Positions 56,173 through 64,000 of a stretch of 64,000 bases of DNA are shown in pieces. The notes under the pieces are model-generated. The model was not told the DNA's origin and did no database searches. It was given only the letters and a program-made list of their open reading frames with translations. How positions within the stretch are numbered: position 1 is the stretch's first letter; the number at the start of each line of letters is the position of its first letter. Both the position numbers and the translations under genes were made by a program. The stretch is from the NCBI GenBank assembly GCA_036245525.1, contig BTPG01000003.1:142603859-142667858 (forward strand), written 5' to 3'. This DNA comes from Semisulcospira habei (lineage: Eukaryota; Mollusca; Gastropoda; Semisulcospiridae).

Positions 56173-56540
56173 TTTTCCTGTCGCTCCTGTCCTATCCTAG
56201 CCCTACATTCTCTTTGTCGGTGGCCGTAACCCCCGCATCGCCAACACCGCACGTGTTGATACCTTTGCTGTGGCAAAGACGACTTTTGCTGACCGACTGC
56301 GTTTATCCGCCTAGCCTTGCAATCGCGTGCCTTGTGGCGTGGCGAACTGCATCGAAAACACGCCCTATCTCTAGAGTGATCCACGTCTTTTGCAGACTGT
56401 TGCTGATCTCCATTGAAGGTGGGGATCAGCTGTGAAATGAGTTGCACATTAACTAAGGTTGACAACCTCTCTATCTGACTACCTAATGCGGCCAACACCG
56501 GGTTCAGTGGGTGTGGTCCTCCTACATCTTCTTCTGCCAT
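56169..56540 (-). CDS. gag: Short Gag with two CCHC zinc knuckles, capsid region missing
   Basis: 123 residues from the ATG at 56540 (MAEEDVGG start). Two knuckles, CX2CX4HX4C, lie at residues 61-74 and 99-112. A typical Gypsy Gag is three or more times longer; here the frame goes from a LIPTFNGD motif, which normally opens the capsid domain, almost directly to the first knuckle. The capsid domain therefore seems deleted in frame. The stop TAG lies directly after a GGAAAAC stretch, and pol continues in the -1 frame from there, as in -1 frameshifting elements. Confidence 0.75.
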   Translation of the reverse strand: MAEEDVGGPHPLNPVLAALGSQIERLSTLVNVQLISQLIPTFNGDQQQSAKDVDHSRDRACFRCSSPRHKARDCKARRINAVGQQKSSLPQQRYQHVRCWRCGGYGHRQRECRARIGQERQEN

Positions 56541-56841
56541 TTTCACTATAACTACAAAATATTGCTGGCCCTTACTCAAAACTGTAGCGATGACACAAAA
56601 AAGGTCACTCACCTGTTTGTCCAGCGTTGGTGACGGTGGTTGTGGCCAGAGGTCGTTTCGTCTGCAGCCGGCTCCTTCTCAGTCTCGTTTCACGCTCGTT
56701 TCACGATCTTCTTTCTGCCTCTCGTTCGGCGTCTTCAGTTCTCGGCGTCGTCGTACTTTTGACGTAGCGTCGTTCTGCCACCCTCTGCGATAGTTCTGTC
56801 TTCCAAGTTATTGGAATCTGCGATTGTTCTGTCTTCCATCT

Positions 56842-56955
56842 CGTTCTGACATCCTGCGATGGTTCTGCAAAACCCGTTCTGACATCCTGCGATGGTTCTG
56901 CTAAACCCGTTCTGACATCCTGCGATGGTTCTGCTAAACCCGTTCTGACATCCTG
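56842..56955. repeat. 33-bp tandem repeats in LTR-element leader
   Basis: Three full units and a partial of CGTTCTGACATCCTGCGATG plus GTTCTGCTAAACC, almost identical. They lie between the primer-binding site and gag. Confidence 0.9.
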
Positions 56956-56967
56956 GTCACGGCACCA
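56950..56967 (-). other. Primer-binding site
   Basis: Minus-strand TGGTGCCGTGACCAGGAT, starting TGG as needed to pair with a tRNA CCA end, 15 bp inside the 5' LTR. I cannot name the tRNA. Confidence 0.6.
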
Positions 56968-56982
56968 AAATTGGTTGTTACG

Positions 56983-57513
56983 TGTTGCACTATGGACACG
57001 TAAAACAACTGAAGTCCAGTGATGGTTTTCTCTCGTGTTTATTTCAGTCTAAAGAGCATTGTCTGGGGTTGGGCAAGACCAACCACAGACTACAATTCGG
57101 TCGTTCTCTCACTAGTCGCTCGCTCTTCTACTTTCGTCCATCTCTCTCACTCTCCTCTCACTCTCCTCTCGTTGTGTTCCCTCTCTCGTGTCTCTCTGGT
57201 TGTGTCTCTCCCTGTCCCTCTGTCCCCCAGTATGTATATACCCTTGCCCTTATCAATCATCTTCCCACTTAGGACCCGCCCCTCGTTTAGGGCCGGTCCC
57301 GTTACGTGATTATGGCGTCGCCACGTGCGATGGTCCCGTTAATTAGATGCCATCCATTTCCCATATAGTAACAGTTTCCGGAGGGCCGGTCCGTTATCTT
57401 GATTAAGGTGGCCCGTCATGTCCGGTAGTTACATACAGACGCTACCCATGTGTTACATGACCGGAAACTACATCCAGATGCCGGATGTGGAGGCACGCGT
57501 CAGTAGTGCAACA
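56983..57513 (-). repeat. 5' LTR
   Basis: 531 bp, near-identical to the 3' LTR; differences are a 3-bp and a 1-bp deletion, a 7-bp insertion and one A/G substitution. Confidence 0.95.
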
Positions 57514-57517
57514 TTCC
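57514..57517 (+). repeat. Target-site duplication TTCC (right)
   Basis: Matches 50947-50950. Confidence 0.8.
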
Positions 57518-58925
57518 ATCAGAACTGAAGCAAGCCAAGGTTATCCCTTTGCCTAAATCAAAAGATCTGTCTGATGTTAATAACTATAGACCCATTTCAA
57601 TATTATCCAGCCTTTCCAAACCTCTTGAAAGACACGTGCACAAACACCTTTATCAATATTTGGAGAGTCGCAGTCTTTTGCACGTATTTCAGTCCGGCTT
57701 TCGCCCCAAGCATTCTTGCCACACGGCACTGACAAGACTTATTGATGCGTGGCTAGCATCCATAAATAACTCCCAAATAACTGGGTCGATCTTTATTGAT
57801 TTTAAGAAATCTTTTGACCTTGTAAATCATAACATTCTTTTGTCAAAACTTCAAGAATATCTCTGCAATGCAGGTGCTGTCTCATTTTTTACTTCATACT
57901 TAAGCGGAAGGAAGCAAAGAGTACTGTTAAATGGATCCTACTCCTCGTATGGTCTCGTCAAAAGCGGAGTGCCTCAGGGCTCTGTCCTCGGGCCATTGCT
58001 GTTCTGCATATTTATCAATGACCTTCCACTGCATATTAGTTGCCGCGATATTTCTTGTGACATGCTCCTCACAAAGATGTAGCTGCAATTAGCACGCGTC
58101 TGCAGGAAAGCCTGCATGAGGTCACCGACTGGTGTCATTCCAACTCCATGTCCCTGAATCCGTCAAAAACATAATGCATGGTTATAACCACACGTCAAAA
58201 GCACCAGCTATGCCCGCTCTCTCTTAGTCTGTGTATAAACGACAGCCCAATTGAGCAAGTATCACACCACCGCCTCTTGGGGGTCACTATAGATGATCAG
58301 CTTAAATGGCAACTGCATATTAAGAATGTGTGCAAAAGGGTTTCCAGCGGCCTGTATATGTTGTCAAAATTGAAAACAATTACTGACACAGATACGCGTC
58401 TTCTTTTCTACAATGCTCATGTCAAGTCGCACATAGACTATGCATCAACAGTGTGGGATGGTTCTAGTGATGTACATTTGAAGAGGCTGAACTCCCTACA
58501 TAGGAGAGCTGCTAAGCTTATATTTCCCGATCCCGAACTCTCAACTGACGAAAAGCTTAAAACTTTAAAAATGCTCCCTCTATCCCATCACTTTCAGTTC
58601 AATAAAGGTGTATTGATGTACAAGCTGTACAAGCAATCATGTGACTGTCCACTGTACTTGAGTTCTTTTTTCTCAGAACGGATATCTGTAGCATCTAGAC
58701 ATGGACACCATTTCAAAGTACCCCTGCCGCGTATTGATTTATTCAAAACCAGTTTGTCATTCTCGGGAAGTTCATTCTGGAATTCTATTCCTGCAGAAAT
58801 CAGAAACGCAAAGACGCTCACCTCATTTAGGGTCAGCCTCTTCAAACACCTAGAATCTCTGACGTAATCTAATCATTACAGTACAGGGATAACTTGCGCG
58901 TGTGTTCAGGTGTGTGAATGTTTGT

Positions 58926-58941
58926 GTGTGTGAGAATGTCT

Positions 58942-59018
<77 letters not shown>

Positions 59019-59028
59019 AGTGAGAGAG

Positions 59029-59068
<40 letters not shown>
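58926..59068. repeat. (GT)n and (GA)n arrays in LINE C 3' UTR
   Basis: (GT)n to about 59014 then (GA)n 59035-59068, followed by a T run at 59077-59097. Confidence 0.95.
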
Positions 59069-59070
<2 letters not shown>

Positions 59071-59214
59071 TCTGGGTTTTTTTTTTTTTTTTTTTTTAAT
59101 ATAATATACAGTGGACCATAATATCTGAGTGTCAAGAGTACATTGAATACTGCATGTACTATGTATAATGTTTTTGCTTCATATGTGTGTACGCGATATT
59201 TTTGGGCGCGCGCT

Positions 59215-59216
<2 letters not shown>

Positions 59217-59294
<78 letters not shown>

Positions 59295-59298
59295 CATG

Positions 59299-59336
<38 letters not shown>

Positions 59337-59350
59337 ATGCTGTGTGTGTG
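59217..59350. repeat. (GT)n microsatellite in LINE C 3' UTR
   Basis: Nearly pure (GT)n with two GCATGC interruptions. Confidence 0.95.
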
Positions 59351-59989
59351 TGAGAGAGCACATATATACATATTTGCCTTTGCTGTATGAATTCTAATGT
59401 ACTTAATGATTTTCTGTGTATTGCTTTACTTTGCATTTTTACTCATTTTATATTTTTGTGCGTACGCGTTATGCGCGTACGTATGTCTGGAGTGCGTGTC
59501 CCAGAGCGTGTGTGTATATGTGTGCGTGTGTGTCTAAGTGCGTGCGTGTGCAAGTTTGTGTGTGTGTGAGCGTGCGTGTGCGTGCGTATGTGCGTGCGTG
59601 CGTGCGTGAGCGAGTGCATACATGCGTCAGTGTGTGGTATGTGTATGTTTACATGTCTGTCATTTATCTAGTAGATGTAGCAACGGCAAGTTTGAAAACT
59701 GGTCCTGTTACCAATAACTTCTACCGTTGGAAAATAAAGGTTCATTGTTCATTGTTGGAAACTAAAGGGTAAAATGTGTATTTTACATCTAAACCAAATC
59801 CGACAGTGAGATGTATCCTACATATAGATGAATACCGATTGGATAAGAAAAAATCCATTGTTGCCATGAAAGGATGGAATCAGTTCTGTCTTTTGAGTTT
59901 GTCAACTTAGTCACACCTGACACTGAACAGTTCATGACTGGTGATAGATTAAAGGAAGACCTGAAAGACCTAAATATATTTGATTTTTT

Positions 59990-60847
59990 TTAACTCATTC
60001 AGCCCGAGGCACGTATTTCCCAAATTTTGGAGGCGTCATCTAAGGACTATGCACCTGTTGCAGGAGATGGATCGACCATGATACTTCAAGGGTTGTGCCA
60101 GATTAGCTTGGCGCCGACAGGCGCCAAGCTAATAAGAATAAGAATAAGAATAAGAGTACTTTATTATCTCGAAAAGAGAAATTCGGTTGTGGTACATTTA
60201 TAACAAATAGTACTAACAAGACATAAAAACATTATAGCATAATTATGAACATTTTCTCCCTGCACTTGCACAGCTACAAATTCCAAATGGATAAAATAAA
60301 CACTACAAAATCTTTACACATAACTCTTACACATCTCACACAAACATCTTTTATGGACTGAACTGAGCGGCACTTATACATTCACACCCACCTCTACATA
60401 TGCATACATAATACGCGTGTTTCAACCTAGTCCTAACCCTCACTACTTAGTATACAAACATCTCAGTACATTATTACACATTATTACACAAGCTTCATAA
60501 TTAAAGTCTACCATAGTAAAATAATTAGTGGGTAAACACTCAGTAACAACAATCCCAGTATGTCCATGTTCACCACCAAATGAAACACAATATAATCACT
60601 TCTCTAAAATCAACAAGCTCCATTCCTACTGATTGCACAGGTAAAGGGGGATAGGGGGAGGAGTTAGGTTTGGGTATGCGTGGATGTACCTACAGATTGC
60701 TTAGAGTGATGGATTTGGGGATGAAACTGTGCTGTAGTCTAAGTGTTCTAGCTTTGTGCGTGCGGAGTCTGCGGCCAGAGGGCACTACCATGAATTATCA
60801 TGGTCGACCCATCTCCTGCTGTAGTGCGTCCGGGCTGAATGGGTTAA
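59990..60847. repeat. TTAA-ended MITE family 2, split by a LINE tail
   Basis: Ends TTAACTCATTCAGCCCGAGG and GTCCGGGCTGAATGGGTTAA. The left hairpin arm stops at GCCAAGCTAAT (60130) and the right arm resumes with GCACTACCATGAATTATCAT near 60782. The piece between is a minus-strand LINE 3' end. Confidence 0.85.
60131..60781 (-). mobile_element. 5'-truncated LINE 3' end inserted in a MITE
   Basis: On the minus strand the piece starts in the last codons of an ORF2 (SGRRLRTHKARTLRLQHSFI, then IPKSITLSNL and a stop near 60690), continues as 3' UTR and ends with AATAAAGTACTC and a (TTATTC)n tail at 60131-60155. The SFIPKSI-type terminus is typical of CR1/L2-like ORF2 ends. About 650 bp. Confidence 0.75.
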
Positions 60848-60855
60848 TGAAATTA

Positions 60856-61047
60856 TTAAGCCCTTCACTGCCAGTGGACGCAGATCGTATTTCTGAAATC
60901 TGTCGCTGTAGAACCCCATGCGTCCATGAGGCGTCCTGTCAGCAAGAGGCATAGATCCTCATGAGCCCCCTCAACTGCGGGTGGCTCATGAGGATTTATG
61001 CTTCTTGCAATTCCGTCTTGTTTATTTGTTGCGGCAGTAAATGGGCT
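60856..61047. repeat. Full-length MITE containing hairpin family 1
   Basis: TTAAGCCCTTCACTGCCAGT at the left and GCGGCAGTAAATGGGCTA at the right are inverted repeats; the family 1 hairpin (GCAAGAGGCATAGATCCTCA and partner) lies at 60942-61012. This copy defines the whole transposon of which other family 1 hairpins are cores. Confidence 0.75.
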
Positions 61048-61138
61048 AGCACACTCATATAATATTTGTTTGCATGAAGGAAACAGTAAAAAAAAAAAAA
61101 ATTAGAGCGTTTCTTTCCTTTTTTGATTAGATGGCTTA

Positions 61139-61198
61139 ACGGTTTCCCCATTAATTACCTTAGGGCCATGGTCCGAAAGTAATTAATGGGGAGATTAC
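61139..61198. repeat. Hairpin TTTCCCCATTAATTAC
   Basis: TTTCCCCATTAATTACCTT faces GAAAGTAATTAATGGGGAGA across GGGCCATGGTCC. Confidence 0.75.
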
Positions 61199-61253
61199 TG
61201 TGTAGCCTTTTACTCACGTAGATAATCGGGATTTACTTTACCCCCCCCCCCCC

Positions 61254-61500
61254 NNNNNNNNNNNNNNNNNNNNNNNNNNNNNNNNNNNNNNNNNNNNNNN
61301 NNNNNNNNNNNNNNNNNNNNNNNNNNNNNNNNNNNNNNNNNNNNNNNNNNNNNNNNNNNNNNNNNNNNNNNNNNNNNNNNNNNNNNNNNNNNNNNNNNNN
61401 NNNNNNNNNNNNNNNNNNNNNNNNNNNNNNNNNNNNNNNNNNNNNNNNNNNNNNNNNNNNNNNNNNNNNNNNNNNNNNNNNNNNNNNNNNNNNNNNNNNN
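61254..61500. other. Assembly gap (Ns)
   Basis: 247 undefined bases immediately after a run of 13 C. Confidence 1.
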
Positions 61501-61737
61501 GCAGCTCGAAATTCCTCGGTTGTGTCACTCAGAAAGTGTCAAAACTTCCTGGTGATAAAATGGCATCCGAGCTGTCGTCAGCCCTATTGAATACGGGCCG
61601 ACTCACTGAAGCCGACATCGACCCATGTTGTACTTTTACATAGTTGATAAAACAAAGCCCGTTAAAAAAGGAAAATCGTTATCTCTAGCAAACAAACTAT
61701 AAAAAGTGACAATAGTCTGCGTTACACTGCGGGGTGA

Positions 61738-61847
61738 CCCCAGTAGCAAAACGTCATCGGGCACACGACGGCCGCAGTGGGCCCGCGCACATCCGTGCGC
61801 GGGCCCACTGCGGCCATCGTGGGCTGGAGGACCGGTGCTTACTGGGG
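61738..61847. repeat. GC-rich MITE family 3 with complete ends
   Basis: CCCCAGTAGCAAAACGTCAT at the left and GGTGCTTACTGGGG at the right, with a long GC-rich hairpin around GTGGGCCCGCGCACATCCGT. Confidence 0.85.
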
Positions 61848-61947
61848 CTTATTGGGGCTGGGGCGGGGGGTTGGGGGGGGGGGTAGGGGGATGAGGCAGA
61901 GGGATGTTTCAATCCTTTCTTTAAATTATCGTTGCCCAAACGTGTTT

Positions 61948-62209
<262 letters not shown>

Positions 62210-62258
62210 CTCCTTCATGACAATATATGCCTCCTGCCGGCATTTATCGATCCCACGT

Positions 62259-62364
62259 ATACTGACGAGCAAAAGAAATGCGACTTCACTCGTAGCATCG
62301 AAAACACGTGAGTGTCAGTTTCCGATAATTCTAAAGAGGTCGCATTTCTTTTGCTCGTCAGTAT
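62259..62364. repeat. MITE with 26-bp terminal inverted repeats
   Basis: ATACTGACGAGCAAAAGAAA-TGCGAC at the left and its exact complement at the right enclose about 54 bp. Confidence 0.85.
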
Positions 62365-62577
62365 CATACTCAGATTAATTCAAACTGAAACCTGCGACAG
62401 CTTAATAACGTCACGGAACAGGCGGCAAAATGTCTGAAAACTCGAAGACGTTAATACCTTCATTCACGTCACATAGACTGCCAGCAACTATAGTTTCGTG
62501 TTGAAATCAGCACAACCTTGATCCCTGGGGTCGAATTTCCAACCTTGTCAGCCGCCCATAGAGAAATGCATGACTGT

Positions 62578-62746
62578 GCAGGAGTTAGATCGACCATGTT
62601 CGTTTAAGGGTGGTGTCAGAATAGGTTGGCGCCTTAGGCGCCAAGCTATTCTGGCACCACCCTTGAACGAACATGGTAGGTTAATCCCCTAGACGCCAAG
62701 CCATTCTGGCACCATCCTTGAATTAACATGGTCTATCCACTAGTCG
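62578..62746. repeat. MITE family 2 hairpin plus extra half copy
   Basis: GATCGACCATGTTCGTTTAA with a GGCGCCTTAGGCGCC tip and complementary right arm, followed by a second right arm (GACGCCAAGCCATTCTGGCA), indicating a partial duplication. Confidence 0.75.
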
Positions 62747-63365
62747 TTTGTTGTTGTGCTTGAGGGCTGTGGGGGGGTTATCACAATCTTCAGATAAAAA
62801 AAATGTCCTTGTTACCTGCATGTAGGCAAGAACGAGACAATACAATGTATACTCGGAGGGCTTATGCACAAACATGCTGTAAAATAAATATACAACGCCC
62901 TTCTTTGAATCTTAGCAGCCCTGTAAAGTCGTTTAGATGCATGATGTTGATATATTGTTGGCATTTCGCGGCGGGTCTTTTTCCTTCTCTACACACAAAC
63001 AGACACATTGACACACATGTGACGCACGCACGCATACGCATACCCATAAGCACGTACAACGCACTACTTTTTATTAACTCTCAGTTGCAATCGCACCAGC
63101 AACGCAAACAATTCCAGACGATCGGTTTTGCAAGAGATTTATTTATAATTATATACGATGGGAATATGCACGTACAGAACCGACAGGTAGTGATAATGTT
63201 GTGTATTTGCAAGTCATAATGTACAGCCGTGTCGTGTGTGTGATTCTGATTTATTTATCAAATTATATATATGTATTTTTTTATTACGGAGTTTGCATGT
63301 GAGTTTCTAGATATTGCTTTGGAAACTTCACCTGAAAGACTGAGGAAATAACAGTTGTTTTGTTG
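62747..63365. other. Stretch without supported genes
   Basis: AT-rich; an open frame at 62803-63219 has no recognised motif or splice support. Confidence 0.4.
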
Positions 63366-63368
63366 AGT

Positions 63369-63369
<1 letters not shown>

Positions 63370-63460
<91 letters not shown>
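63370..63460. repeat. (GT)n microsatellite
   Basis: About 45 GT units; followed by a fragment of MITE family 1 (CACGAGCCCCCGAAACTG) at about 63472-63502. Confidence 0.95.
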
Positions 63461-63463
<3 letters not shown>

Positions 63464-63543
63464 ATAGGTTCACACGAGCCCCCGAAACTGCGCCTCTTGC
63501 ATCATTTGCGTGTTGCTCGTTGTGCTCTGGCAGTGCTCAACCT

Positions 63544-63697
63544 CCATTAGATGTCGTGAGGCTTAAACTCACTCAAGAATTTCCTCATCACTCATCATTA
63601 GCTGCTAAAGTGTCGTATAGCTTTCCCGCCGGCAACGCTATACACACTTTTGCAGCTAATGTTGCCGGGCGTCTTGAATAAGTTAAGCCTCACGTCT
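63544..63697. repeat. MITE-like inverted repeat
   Basis: ATGTCGTGAGGCTTAAACTC and GTTAAGCCTCACGTCTTA ends, with a second inner pair (ATTAGCTGCTAAAGTGTCGT and CACACTTTTGCAGCTAAT). Confidence 0.75.
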
Positions 63698-64000
63698 TAG
63701 GGAGATTGGACATTTCCTTGGCTTCGGTTTCATCGAAGGAGTTGTTCTGTTTTGTCATAATGCAATGATCAAAGAGAATAGTTTCATTGAATTTAAAGGA
63801 ATGTTTTTTTGTTATTTTTTATAGCTTTAAGGATTTTTAAAAAATCCTTATATTTTAAGGATAATTTCAAACTCCTAAGTTCGAGAAGAAATTCACGTGG
63901 CAGTATCCCACTTCACTGCGGTCGCCTATTCACACAATGAAGGTGAGCGTGTAGACAGACTACTAGCCGGACAAAACGACAGGAGTTTATTAACACTTTG
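63698..64000. other. Right edge, no supported gene
   Basis: A short hairpin TTTAAGGATTTTTAAAAAATCCTTA near 63825-63855 and otherwise unique AT-rich sequence. Confidence 0.4.

Larger units (their letters stand above)
50951..57513 (-). mobile_element. Young Ty3/Gypsy LTR retrotransposon nested in LINE C
   Basis: 6.56 kb, minus strand. LTRs of 528 bp (50951-51478) and 531 bp (56983-57513) begin TGTTGCACTA and end TAGTGCAACA and differ by one substitution and three small indels by my reading. The flanks carry the TTCC duplication. Order on the minus strand: 5' LTR, primer-binding site, repeat-bearing leader, short gag with two zinc knuckles, protease, RT, RNase H, integrase, extra frames, polypurine tract, 3' LTR. 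The PR-RT-RH-IN order marks Ty3/Gypsy. Confidence 0.95.
50733..59757 (+). mobile_element. CR1-like LINE 'C', 5'-truncated and split by an LTR element
   Basis: ORF2 RT sequence runs from about 50733 to 50950 (KKSSGPDEISPKILKLSLPY motif), is interrupted by the LTR retrotransposon, and resumes after it at 57518 (AKVIPLPKSKDLSDVNNYRP). Removing the insert and one target duplication restores a continuous frame. Beyond, the frame has a deletion removing the catalytic FADD box near 58065-58085 and a TAA near 58172. The 3' UTR holds (GT)n arrays, AATAAA near 59736 and a TTCATTG repeat tail. It is close kin to LINE B. Confidence 0.9.

Noticed and set aside
61238..61528. Frame spanning the N gap
   Set aside because: Consists of undefined residues; meaningless.

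Overview
This is animal genomic DNA, most likely from a mollusc and plausibly a marine gastropod. The pointers are very long (GT)n and (CT)n microsatellites, CR1-like LINEs, many palindromic MITEs, spliced host exons, and a Polinton/Maverick element of the kind found in mollusc and cnidarian genomes. The taxon is an inference; no marker gene is present. Most of the window is mobile DNA. An assembly gap of Ns lies at 61254-61500.

Region 1 (1 to about 13.3 kb) is a compact, AT-rich Polinton/adintovirus-like element whose left end lies outside the window. It encodes small membrane proteins, an rve-family integrase, a protein-primed family B DNA polymerase, a packaging ATPase, a double-jelly-roll major capsid protein, a penton-like protein, several conserved virion-type proteins, and a possible 30-residue microprotein with abutting PSAP and PPEY late-domain motifs. 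Genes are nearly back to back, with overlapping 3' ends and shared divergent promoters. Two genes, the major capsid protein and a coiled-coil/membrane protein, each carry one single-base frameshift in an otherwise clean frame. No capsid maturation protease is visible in the part shown.

Region 2 (13.3 to 31 kb) is host sequence dense in MITEs. On the minus strand it holds first exons of small secreted proteins at 14.2 and 25.1 kb and a Ser/Thr-rich exon at 22.1 kb. A matching first exon lies at 49.0 kb and a second Ser/Thr-rich exon at 37.2 kb. All splice in phase 1, which suggests a cluster of mucin-like secreted genes. A 5'-truncated LINE with target duplications lies at 15.2 kb and a decayed LINE at 28.9-30.9 kb.

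Region 3 (31 to 49 kb) holds a decayed full-length LINE (31.0-34.3 kb), a tandem 165-bp repeat, a tRNA-like SINE candidate, and two CR1-like LINEs in series (40.0-48.3 kb) lying in a (CT)n tract. The second has an ORF1 with a 20-copy coding minisatellite and an SGNH esterase domain.

Region 4 (50 to 64 kb) holds a young Ty3/Gypsy LTR retrotransposon (50951-57513, minus strand) nested inside the RT gene of a third CR1-like LINE, followed by more MITEs, one of them split by a LINE tail, and long (GT)n arrays.
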